The translations under genes were made by a program, and so were the position numbers. A DNA stretch of 48,194 nucleotides from NCBI GenBank assembly GCA_004556055.1, contig SFIW01000014.1, forward strand, positions 1 through 48,194, read 5' to 3'. This stretch comes from Planctomycetaceae bacterium. GTDB taxonomy: Bacteria > Planctomycetota > Planctomycetia > Pirellulales > Thermoguttaceae. Positions 16,902 to 25,825 of the stretch are shown one piece after another. Under the pieces are notes generated by a model. The model saw only the letters and a list, made by a program, of their open reading frames with translations, did not search any database and was not told the origin of the DNA. Each line of letters begins with the position of its first letter. Position 1 is the first letter of the stretch.

Positions 16902-18014
16902 TCAAAGAGAAATCACTTCGATCGACGGATCGAGGCGGCTCTGCAACACGGCGGCGACAAGAAGTTCGATCGTCGTCGACGCGGAGTCACAACTCTCACA
17001 CGCCCCCGTGAGGGAGACGTACACGAGATTGTCTTTGACGTCGACGATTTCAAGATCGCCCCCGTCGCGACGAAGAACCGGACGAATCTCCGTTTCGACC
17101 GTTTCTTCAATGAGTTTCGCTCTCTTATAAGGAGACGCGCTCGCATATTCCGCAGAGCGATCCACGCCGTTCTCCGAAGCGTTAAGCTGGGGCTGTTCGA
17201 CGTATTCCCCCGACTTATTCGCGACGACTGTCGTAAGAGACGGAAGCGCGTTCGCCGTCGGCGTTTCGGTCGTCGCCGCAGGCGCTTCGCTCGCCTTCGC
17301 CGAGTCTACTCCCGTCGGGCAGGTCGACGTTTCGTCATTCGCGCCCTTGTTCGATTCGCAACCGCACGACTGCGCCGCCCAAATCTCGTTCAAGACGTCC
17401 TGAATCTCGCCGCGACATGTTCCGCACGCGCCTCCTGCCTTGATCGCGCCAGTTACGTCGTCGACCGTCTTGAGGGAGAGTTCCTTAATCTTACGGCGAA
17501 GATACGGCTCCGTGATTCCAAAGCACTTGCAGATCAATCGCCCCTCATGTTCGTCGACGTTCGCCTGCTTGATTCCCAATGCGGCCATATCGACCCCGCG
17601 TTTCGACGCCCAGTCGAAAACCGCCGTCTCAAGAGCCTCGGCGCCCATCACCGAGCAGTGGATCTTCTGCGTCGGAAGTCCTTCGAGATAATCGACGATA
17701 TCCTGATTCGTCACCTTCAGCGCCTCGATCGGAGTGAGTCCGCGTTCTTCAATAATGCGGCAGAGCGCCTCAGAAGCGGCTATCGCCGACGTGCACCCAA
17801 AGGTCAAGAACTTCGCCTCGACGATTCGATCGCGCGTCGGGTCTTCCTCGTTGCGCTCTACGCGAAACATGAATTTGAGCGCGTCTCCGCACGCCACCGA
17901 ACCGTGTTCGCCGACGCCGTCCGCGTTTTCAAGCTCTCCGACATGCGTTCCAGACTTACCTTGAACTGCGTCCATAAAAAGACGCTTCGTCTTCTCGCTA
18001 TACTGCCATCCCAT
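16902..18014 (-). CDS. nifU: NifU-type iron-sulfur cluster scaffold protein
   Basis: 370 residues, against about 300-310 for classical NifU. NifU assembles Fe-S clusters and hands them to apoproteins. Seen: an IscU-like N-terminal domain with its three cysteines (VACGDALKF with C42, FGCTSA, IHCSVMG); a BFD-like [2Fe-2S] domain with ICKCFG and GGACGTC; and a C-terminal NifU domain with the CxxC of GACESCDSAS. Between the last two lies an unusually long Ser/Thr/Ala/Glu-rich linker (~90 residues) that contains extra cysteines in SCGCES and STC. The chosen ATG at 18012-18014 opens MGWQYSEKTK, the usual NifU beginning; the ORF extends 22 codons further upstream without support. No cysteine desulfurase gene is adjacent. 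Confidence 0.92.
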   Translation of the reverse strand: MGWQYSEKTKRLFMDAVQGKSGTHVGELENADGVGEHGSVACGDALKFMFRVERNEEDPTRDRIVEAKFLTFGCTSAIAASEALCRIIEERGLTPIEALKVTNQDIVDYLEGLPTQKIHCSVMGAEALETAVFDWASKRGVDMAALGIKQANVDEHEGRLICKCFGITEPYLRRKIKELSLKTVDDVTGAIKAGGACGTCRGEIQDVLNEIWAAQSCGCESNKGANDETSTCPTGVDSAKASEAPAATTETPTANALPSLTTVVANKSGEYVEQPQLNASENGVDRSAEYASASPYKRAKLIEETVETEIRPVLRRDGGDLEIVDVKDNLVYVSLTGACESCDSASTTIELLVAAVLQSRLDPSIEVISL

Positions 18015-18270
18015 TTTTCTCTTATCTCCGAATATATTCGACCATAAAGGTCTCTCCAGCGCTATATTCGCGCCTATCAAATATCATAACCCTATATTAT
18101 GTCGCGCAAAGGGGGCGCGACGTCCCTATCAACGCTAATGCAACTTCGACGCCATCGCGTCTCTATCTATGACGAATCGCCTATCCTTTGCGCCCGTTTA
18201 CAATTTAGCCGTTCACGCTAGAATAAAAACAAGTTATTTTCACCTGATTTTCACACCTGAAAGGCCCACA

Positions 18271-19554
<1,284 letters not shown>

Positions 19555-19587
19555 TCGACGCAGTCGCGTAAAGAGTTTCACCAATCG

Positions 19588-19622
19588 ACGCCCCCAAGAT
19601 TGCTACGTTGAGGGCGTTTCTC
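19588..19622 (+). terminator. probable terminator of tyrS
   Basis: A 6-bp stem ACGCCC/GGGCGT (19588-19593 with 19612-19617) with a long loop is followed by TTCTCATTTCTT, 34 bases past the tyrS stop. Confidence 0.5.
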
Positions 19623-19669
19623 ATTTCTTGAGAGCGCCGAAACATTCGGTAAAAGAAAGGATTGAAAAG

Positions 19670-20131
19670 ATGGAAACGACTCTACGAGAATACCGCTCCG
19701 ACGACTCGCAAGAAACTGCGGCCCTTTTTTACGAGACCGTTCATTCAGTCAATCTTGGCGACTACGATCAGGCGCAAGTCGACGCATGGGCGCCACGCGA
19801 TCGCGATTTGGACGAATGGGATCGTTCTTTTAAAGGCAAGCGCGCCTTCGTTGCAATCGAGGGGAAAAGGATCGTTGGATTCGGCGACGTCGACGTCTCG
19901 GGCTATCTCGACCGACTCTACGTCCGGCGCGATCGGCAGCGCCGCGGGATTGCAACCTCCCTCTGCGACGCGTTGGAAAGCGTCGTCGAGTCGGCGACAA
20001 TCACGACTTGCGCGTCGATTACCGCGAAACCATTCTTCGAAGGACGCGGATTTCGCGTTGTAAAAAGGCAGGAAGTCGAACGCCAAGGAATCCGTCTTGT
20101 CAATTTTGTCATGGTAAAGAGGCTCCGTTAG
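19670..20131 (+). CDS. GNAT-family N-acetyltransferase
   Basis: 153 residues, the usual size of a single GNAT domain. Seen: N-terminal TLREYRSDDSQETAALFYETVHSVN, typical of the YafP-like branch; a central strand FVAIEGKRIVGFGDVD; and the acetyl-CoA loop RRDRQRRGIATSLCDAL (Q/RxxGxG/A type), followed by FFEGRGFRVVKRQEVE near the end. The substrate cannot be read from the sequence. The ATG at 19670 lies after AAGAAAGG; a longer in-frame ORF that overlaps the end of tyrS is out of frame with that gene and is an artefact. It is followed by a strong terminator. Confidence 0.85.
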   Translation: METTLREYRSDDSQETAALFYETVHSVNLGDYDQAQVDAWAPRDRDLDEWDRSFKGKRAFVAIEGKRIVGFGDVDVSGYLDRLYVRRDRQRRGIATSLCDALESVVESATITTCASITAKPFFEGRGFRVVKRQEVERQGIRLVNFVMVKRLR

Positions 20132-20159
20132 CGGAAGGCGTTTCCCTATAAAAGGAAAT

Positions 20160-20198
20160 AAAAAAACTCCCTCCGGAGACGAAGGGAGTCTTTTTTTT
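20160..20198. terminator. bidirectional terminator between the GNAT gene and lsrF
   Basis: Stem ACTCCCT/AGGGAGT (20166-20172 with 20183-20189) with A-run before and T-run after, between two convergent genes. Confidence 0.9.
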
Positions 20199-20220
20199 AT
20201 GATCGGCTCAAGGGAAAATC

Positions 20221-21105
20221 TCACTTGGCCTGATTCTTGTAGGTTTCGTAGCAATCGAACGCCTGATCGACGGTCGCGTTGTTGTGAACGATTTCGCGAA
20301 CGGCGAGGAGCATGCCGATCGGGGAATCCGCTTGGAAGATGTTGCGGCCCATATCGACGCCGGCGGCGCCTTTATCGATCGCGTTCTTCGCGAGCTGGAG
20401 CGCGTCGCGTTCGGGAAGCTTCTTACCGCCGGCGATGACGATCGGGACGGGGCACGCGTTGGTGACCTGTTCGAACTTTTCGTCGCAGTAATAGGTCTTG
20501 ACGACGTTGGCGCCATTTTCAGCGCAAACGCGCGTCGCGAGGCTCAGGTAGCGCGCGTCGCGAGTCAAGTTCTTACCGACGGCGGTGACTCCAAGGGTTG
20601 GAATACCATAACGGCAACCCAAGTCGACCGTCTTCGCGAGGTTGCGGATCGTAAGGCCTTCGTGATCAGGATCGCCGATCGCGACCATGACCGCGAGGAG
20701 CTGAACGTTCAAACGAATCGCTTCTTCGATATCCACGAGGGATTCGTCGTTAAGGCTCGTAAGAATCGTAGAACCGGCGTCGGCGCGGAAAGAGATCGGC
20801 TTGTTGATCGTCGGGGGAATCACCGTGCGGAGGATACCGCGCGTGCACATGATGCAGTCGGAGTACTCGATCAAAGGTTTGATCGAGAGGTCGATGCGTT
20901 CCAAACCGGAGGTCGGTCCCATGATGAAACCGTGATCGAACGCGAGCATGACCGTGCGACCAGACTTCTTGCAGAAAATCTGAGAAAGACGGGACTTAAT
21001 ACCGTAGCACGCGTTTTCGTTCCCCTTAAGGAAGAACTGTTCCTGAACCTGCGGAACGCCGACGCCAAAATCTTTCGCGTCAATATTGCCTTCATTATCA
21101 GCCAT
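20221..21105 (-). CDS. lsrF: LsrF-like 3-hydroxy-5-phosphonooxypentane-2,4-dione thiolase / DhnA-type aldolase
   Basis: 294 residues. It matches LsrF of enterobacteria along its whole length: KDFG...PQ at the N-terminus, SRLSQIF, the stretch VMLAFDHGFIMGPTSGLERID, MCTRGILRTVIPPTIN, VVKTYYCDEKFE and IVIAGGKKLPERDALQLA. The Schiff-base lysine falls at residue 203, the same number as in E. coli LsrF. In E. coli LsrF ends autoinducer-2 catabolism by transferring acetyl from P-HPD to CoA, giving dihydroxyacetone phosphate. Here lsrK, lsrR and the lsrACDB importer are absent; the two upstream genes on the same strand (dhaL, dhaK) encode a dihydroxyacetone-kinase pair. The true substrate may therefore be another phosphorylated ketose. 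The gene starts 122 bases after dhaL with its own AAAGGA site. Confidence 0.85.
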   Translation of the reverse strand: MADNEGNIDAKDFGVGVPQVQEQFFLKGNENACYGIKSRLSQIFCKKSGRTVMLAFDHGFIMGPTSGLERIDLSIKPLIEYSDCIMCTRGILRTVIPPTINKPISFRADAGSTILTSLNDESLVDIEEAIRLNVQLLAVMVAIGDPDHEGLTIRNLAKTVDLGCRYGIPTLGVTAVGKNLTRDARYLSLATRVCAENGANVVKTYYCDEKFEQVTNACPVPIVIAGGKKLPERDALQLAKNAIDKGAAGVDMGRNIFQADSPIGMLLAVREIVHNNATVDQAFDCYETYKNQAK

Positions 21106-21227
21106 GTCAAAAAATCCTTTCCAGCGCGCCGCGCGTTAAGAGCGGCGTCGGGTGGTTTTAAAATAGAAGTTCTGCGCGGCGCCGCGTCGGCTCGACGGAC
21201 GCTTCGCGCGTTGTCGTTAATAACGCT

Positions 21228-21866
21228 TCAATTCGCCGCGATCGTATCTGCAAACGCCTTGAAGATGAGCGCGAGGCTCGTCGCCCCGGCGTCCTGACTT
21301 CCGCGACTACGTTCTCCGAGATTCCTCGCGCGCCCGAATTTCGCGACGTATTCCTTCGTCTTCTCCGCGCCCTCAAGCGCCGCGTCCGCCGCCGCGACAA
21401 ATACGTCGTGAAGCGTCGCCGACGCGTTCTGCGCGACCGTCGCGCTCATCGCTTCGATCGCTGGAATCATCGCGTCCATCATCGTCTTATCGCCGACCTT
21501 CGCCGACGTCATCGTTCCCATCATCTCAAGGCCCGCTTCGTACGCCTTGACCGTCGACGCCGCGTCGAGCGCTTCGCCCGTGACTCCGCCGCTCATACCC
21601 ATGTAGAACGATCCGTTGAGAGAGCTCGTCGATCCTCCCGTCGCAGACATCACGCCCATCGCGATATTCGAAAGCGTGTCCGCAAGATTGCCAGGCTGTT
21701 TCGCAGATTCAACCGCAGCCTTCAGCGTCGCGACGATCGCCGTGCCGTGATCTCCGTCTCCCGTCGCCGCGTCGAGCGCGTTGAGTTCGTCAAACTTCGA
21801 TTCGACCGTCGCAAGGGACGCCTCAAGGGATTTAACGAGAAGATCTTTCGTAAATTCGTTCGTCAT
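21228..21866 (-). CDS. dhaL: dihydroxyacetone kinase subunit L (ATP-binding)
   Basis: 212 residues, the standard DhaL size. DhaL carries the nucleotide that phosphorylates the ketose held by DhaK. Seen: the magnesium site LDAATGDGDHGT with Asp32, Asp37 and Asp39; the nucleotide loop TGGSTSSLNGSFYMG; GDKTMMDAM; and the C-terminal ARNLGERSRGSQDAGA. The start follows the dhaK stop by 15 bases with a strong GGAGG site. No dhaM (the PTS phosphodonor subunit) is in the window, so whether the nucleotide is free ATP or a bound cofactor recharged by PTS cannot be told here. Confidence 0.93.
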   Translation of the reverse strand: MTNEFTKDLLVKSLEASLATVESKFDELNALDAATGDGDHGTAIVATLKAAVESAKQPGNLADTLSNIAMGVMSATGGSTSSLNGSFYMGMSGGVTGEALDAASTVKAYEAGLEMMGTMTSAKVGDKTMMDAMIPAIEAMSATVAQNASATLHDVFVAAADAALEGAEKTKEYVAKFGRARNLGERSRGSQDAGATSLALIFKAFADTIAAN

Positions 21867-21881
21867 TCCTACGCCTCCACC

Positions 21882-22886
21882 TCAGCGCTGAACCCAGTAA
21901 GGCGCGTTGCTCGGCGCGTTGTAAAGAGCGAGCGTCTCGTCGTCGAAAACGCCGATGAAGAGCTGGAAGCCCGACGCTTCCTGAACCGTCAAAAGCTCGT
22001 CGCACTGGCTCGCGACGACTTTCAAGCCCGCCGCAGTCGCGACTTCGTACGCCTTGCGGAAGACGACGAACATTTCCATAAGAGTCGTCGCGCCCGAGCC
22101 GTTCACGATGAGCGCGATCTTTTCGCCGGGCTGCGCCTTGAGCGCGCGGATCAACTTCGTCGTCATCGTCTCGGCGACCCAGTCGGCGCTTTGCATCAGT
22201 TCAGGACCGTTTCCGCCCCCTTCGCCGTGCTGGCCCATGCCGATTTCCATCTGATCGTCCGCAAGCGCGCCGATCTCTTGGCCCGCTTGAGGATGCGTCG
22301 CGACTTTAAGGGTGACCGCAAGGGTCGCCATACGTTCGTTGAAGCGTTCGGCGATCGAAAGAATTTCGTCGACGTCGAGGCCCTTTTCCGCCGCCGCGCC
22401 AAGGATCTTGATAAGAGGAATACAACCGCCCAAACCGCGACGGTCAGAACGAGGAGCGTCCGCGCCCGGCGCAATATCTTCCGCCGTGACGATCTTCGAA
22501 ACTTTGATACCTTCCTTCGCCGCCATCATGAGCGCCATCGCCGCGTTGCGCTGATCCCCTTCGTGATTCAACACGACGAGAATAATTCCCTTATTATCCT
22601 TGAACATGCGAAGCGCTTCGACAACTTTCGGCGCGCCTGGCGCCGCAAAAATATCCCCGACGACCGACGCGTCGAGCATACCTTCGCCGACAAAACCGCT
22701 AAGAGCCGGCTCATGGCCCGCGCCGCCGAGCGTCACTATCGCGACCTTATCCTTCGATTTCGGCGTCGCGCGTACGACGATCTTTTCCGAGACAAGCTTC
22801 ACTTTGTCTGGGTAGCAGAGGGCGTAACCCTCAAGAAGCTCGTTCGTTAGTCGCTGCGGATCGTTCATAAACTTCTTCATTACCAT
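21882..22886 (-). CDS. dhaK: dihydroxyacetone kinase subunit K (substrate-binding)
   Basis: 334 residues. DhaK binds dihydroxyacetone, or in related families erythrulose, covalently through a histidine. Seen: GGAGHEPALSGFVG with His58 (equivalent of E. coli His56), NHEGD with Asp111 (equivalent of Asp109), and the covalent-site histidine 220 in IGMGQHGEGG. All catalytic residues are kept. The ATG at 22884-22886 has AAGGA eight bases upstream. First gene of the dhaK-dhaL-lsrF set on the minus strand. Confidence 0.93.
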   Translation of the reverse strand: MVMKKFMNDPQRLTNELLEGYALCYPDKVKLVSEKIVVRATPKSKDKVAIVTLGGAGHEPALSGFVGEGMLDASVVGDIFAAPGAPKVVEALRMFKDNKGIILVVLNHEGDQRNAAMALMMAAKEGIKVSKIVTAEDIAPGADAPRSDRRGLGGCIPLIKILGAAAEKGLDVDEILSIAERFNERMATLAVTLKVATHPQAGQEIGALADDQMEIGMGQHGEGGGNGPELMQSADWVAETMTTKLIRALKAQPGEKIALIVNGSGATTLMEMFVVFRKAYEVATAAGLKVVASQCDELLTVQEASGFQLFIGVFDDETLALYNAPSNAPYWVQR

Positions 22887-22983
22887 GGTTCGGTTCCTTA
22901 ATTTATAATGTCTTGAATCGCGTCGCTCGCGCTACGCGGAAGCGGCGTACTTTTAACCCTAGTAATATAACAGAACACATTCC

Positions 22984-23014
22984 AAAAAAAAAGAGCCCCC
23001 TTGAAAGGACTCTG
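22984..23014 (-). terminator. probable terminator of the YfcE-like gene
   Basis: An AGAGTCC/GGGCTCT-type stem with a mismatch is followed on the minus strand by nine T. It lies 47 bases past the stop at 23061. Confidence 0.55.
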
Positions 23015-23060
23015 ATTTCGGCGAGTTTTTGAACAAAAAAGACCGCTCGCTTAGCGTGCG

Positions 23061-23579
23061 CTAAAAATCCATTTCGTCAAGCTTAAAATGCCGCGGTTCA
23101 AAACGATTGTCGTTTATCAAACAAAAGGAGCCGTCCTGCATCGCGCCTGGGTTCACAAGCCAGGAAAGACCGCTTGATGTGCCCGACGTCTTCTTAAACT
23201 GGCTCTCATAACGGTGAGTATGCCCGTAACAAACAAGATCCCATTCACCAGATTCAAAGGCGTTTCGCGCCAACGTTTCTCCATTAAGATGCCCGTGAAC
23301 TGCAAAAATCTTGCGATTATTCCAATCGAAGCAAAGGGGCTGTTCCTGAAGGACGCCTTTGATGCTTTTGACATTTCTCTCGAGCCGTTCCCTATCAAAA
23401 TCATTGTTTCCTACAACAAAATAGGTCTTGTAGCCCTTGAGGTACTCAATCATTTCCGGAGACGTCACGTCCCCAAGATGAAGGATCGTATCCACCGCAT
23501 AACGATTAAGCTGAACGTCGAGAAGCTCAAGATAGGAATCCCTGTCGTGAGAATCGCTAATAATAGCCAACATCGCCAT
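23061..23579 (-). CDS. YfcE/MJ0936-family metallophosphodiesterase
   Basis: 172 residues, the usual family size. All metal ligands are visible: ISDSHD, LHLGDVTS, VVGNNDFD, VHGHLNG and YGHTHR. Family members are Mn/Ni-dependent phosphodiesterases acting on small phosphodiesters in vitro; the physiological substrate is unknown. The start is ATG 23577-23579, eight bases after AAGGAG; two other in-frame ATGs (23571-23573 and 23595-23597) and a much longer ORF to 23735 lack such support. It is convergent with nothing and divergent from malQ, so it forms its own unit; dhaK begins about 175 bases downstream, after a terminator. Confidence 0.9.
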   Translation of the reverse strand: MAMLAIISDSHDRDSYLELLDVQLNRYAVDTILHLGDVTSPEMIEYLKGYKTYFVVGNNDFDRERLERNVKSIKGVLQEQPLCFDWNNRKIFAVHGHLNGETLARNAFESGEWDLVCYGHTHRYESQFKKTSGTSSGLSWLVNPGAMQDGSFCLINDNRFEPRHFKLDEMDF

Positions 23580-23854
23580 TCGGGAATCTCCTTTCATCGT
23601 ATGGTAAAACAAGATTAAAAGGGGCGCGCTCGACGCCTCGATCAGCCCAAGACAAGATCGTCGCCATTCGGTCCTCAGAGCTCCGCCTCGCCTCCCTAAT
23701 TTTATCCTACGCCTATAAAAGTAAAGAAGGCGCAACTAAAATGTAAAGAATAAATCAACCGGTCTCGACTTCCTCGCGCTTTTTATCCATACTAGCGCGG
23801 CGACCTCGCAATCACTATTGTCACCCAACCTTCGAAAGCTATTTGAGTTGCATT

Positions 23855-25609
23855 ATGCCGTCTAAAAACACGCGTTCTTCAGGAGTCCTTATGCCGCTTT
23901 TCGCAATTCCCGGCGGCCCCGATCTTGGCGCGCTCGGAAAAAGCGCGTTACGTTTCCTTGATTTCCTCAAAAGCGCCAAACAGACCGTCTTGCAAACCCT
24001 ACCTATCAATCCGGTCGACGAAGCCGGTTCCCCTTACGCCGGTCGAAGCGCTTTCGCGGGCGAACCTCTTTATCTCGACCTGGAAGAACTCCGCGACGAA
24101 GGGCTGATCGCCGCTGTCCTCGAAGAAGAAAGCGCATACTCCTCTCGAAAGCGATCCCGAACCTGGGCGCGCGACGTCGTCGACTATTCCCGCGCCCTCG
24201 AGAGACGCAAACCGTTATGGAACGAAGCGTTTCAGAACTACCGCGACAAAAAAGGAGGAAAGAAATTTCGCGACCAAGAGGAGCGGTTCCGCACGGAAAA
24301 CGCGTTCTGGCTCGACGATTTCGCCCTCTTTCAAACCGCCGCGGAGCGATTCGAATCATTCAAGTGGGCGAAATGGCCCAAGGAGATTCGTCGACGCGAT
24401 CCAGACGCGTTAAAACGATTCGCGAAAGAGAACGCCGACGCCTACGAACGCGCCGTCTTTCTGCAACTCGTTTTCGATTCCCAATGGCGAGACTTTAAAA
24501 AACAATGTCGAGAAAGGGGCGTCGAGCTCTTTGGCGACCTACCCATCTACGTCGGGAAAGAAAGCGCCGACGTCTGGGCCAATCCGGACCTCTTCATGGT
24601 CGACCGCGACGGCAGAATCCTCCGCGAAGCGGGATCCCCTCCGGACGACTATAATCCCGACGGTCAGCGGTGGAGTTCGCCGACGTATCGATGGTCGCGC
24701 CATTTTGAGACGAATTTCGACTGGTGGAAAAAACGCATGAAGAAGACGATCGAACGCTTCGACACGGTTCGACTCGACCATTTCATCGGCTTCTACAACT
24801 ACTACGCATTCCCCGGAGTCGACGCGCGACCGGAAGACGACGAAATTTGGCGCGAAGAACGCGAAAAGGCGAGAAAATACGCTACGCATCCCGACGACGA
24901 TTACGAAAACGGCTGGACGCCCGGCCCTCAAGAGAAATTCTTCGACGCAATCTTCGAAGTCGCGCCTCGAGAATCCCTCGTCGCGGAAGATCTCGGCGTC
25001 ATGAATCAGGGAGTCCGCGATCTGCGCGATTCGCTCGACCTACCAGGAATGCGCGTCTTGCAATTCTCCTTCGACTCCGTCGCTCCCGGCGGCGCAGATC
25101 CCACACGCGAATGGCCTATACGCTCCGTCGCATACACTGGAACGCACGACGGAGCCCCGATCGTCGGATGGATCGACGACGTCAGACGGTACGGCAAGCG
25201 CTTCTGGAAAACACTCGACTTCGACGCCATCCGCGACGTTCTCCTGCGCCACAAAAATCCGCGCGATCTACCCGCCACGTCCCATCCAACCCCCTTCCTT
25301 GCCCGATTGCGCGACCTCTTGCGTCCCGACCGACCGCTCCTTGGAATCTCGCAATACGACCGACCCGCGCCGCTATCAGTCCTCGAACTCCACGCCCCCG
25401 CGCTACGCTCCGTCGCCTCGTCGCAATCGTACCTCGCCGTCTTCCCGATACAAGACGTCCTCGGTCTGCCCAACTCCTCCCGCGTCAACTTCCCCGGAGT
25501 CAACGCCCGCGCATGGGAATGGCGATTGCCTCAAGGCCTCCTCTCGCAGGAAGTCGCCGAATTCCTCGCGAATATTACCAACGAGACGGATCGCGCACCG
25601 AAAGAATAA
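23855..25609 (+). CDS. malQ: 4-alpha-glucanotransferase (amylomaltase)
   Basis: 584 residues, a normal GH77 length. The enzyme transfers maltooligosaccharide chains between glucans in glycogen or starch use, in the cytoplasm. Seen: RSSGVLMPLFAIPGG at the N-terminus; FGDLPIYVGKESADVWANPDLF; the nucleophile Asp308 in VRLDHFIGF; the acid/base Glu378 in VAEDLGVM; and the third carboxylate Asp432 in YTGTHDGA. The 250s-loop region reads SPPDDYNPDGQRW, where GVPPDYFSxTGQLW is usual, so the loop is one residue longer and changed. Codons show the local GTC/GAC bias. The ATG at 23855 has only a weak ribosome site; an in-frame TTG 12 bases upstream is the alternative. Confidence 0.95.
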   Translation: MPSKNTRSSGVLMPLFAIPGGPDLGALGKSALRFLDFLKSAKQTVLQTLPINPVDEAGSPYAGRSAFAGEPLYLDLEELRDEGLIAAVLEEESAYSSRKRSRTWARDVVDYSRALERRKPLWNEAFQNYRDKKGGKKFRDQEERFRTENAFWLDDFALFQTAAERFESFKWAKWPKEIRRRDPDALKRFAKENADAYERAVFLQLVFDSQWRDFKKQCRERGVELFGDLPIYVGKESADVWANPDLFMVDRDGRILREAGSPPDDYNPDGQRWSSPTYRWSRHFETNFDWWKKRMKKTIERFDTVRLDHFIGFYNYYAFPGVDARPEDDEIWREEREKARKYATHPDDDYENGWTPGPQEKFFDAIFEVAPRESLVAEDLGVMNQGVRDLRDSLDLPGMRVLQFSFDSVAPGGADPTREWPIRSVAYTGTHDGAPIVGWIDDVRRYGKRFWKTLDFDAIRDVLLRHKNPRDLPATSHPTPFLARLRDLLRPDRPLLGISQYDRPAPLSVLELHAPALRSVASSQSYLAVFPIQDVLGLPNSSRVNFPGVNARAWEWRLPQGLLSQEVAEFLANITNETDRAPKE

Positions 25610-25710
25610 CGCGACTGGCGCTGAAAATCAGCCTACTCTTCGCTAGACTCGCCTCATTCGCCTGAATACGCGACGATTGTCCCCTTATCCTTTTTTTTGT
25701 TGAAGTTATG

Positions 25711-25739
25711 TTGTTTTCTATCTTTCAACTTGTTAAAAT
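25711..25739 (+). promoter_or_regulatory. candidate promoter of the GH2 gene
   Basis: TTGTTT (25711-25716), a 17-base spacer, then TAAAAT (25734-25739) in an AT-rich stretch 85 bases upstream of the ATG. The decamer TTGTTAAAAT recurs at 31331-31340. Confidence 0.5.
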
Positions 25740-25825
25740 GGAGAAAATTGCGAGCCGACTCATTCGCTTCGACGTCGGTTCCTCTCTAACTGAGGACTTT
25801 TGATCCCGCTCTTCTGAGGTTGAAT

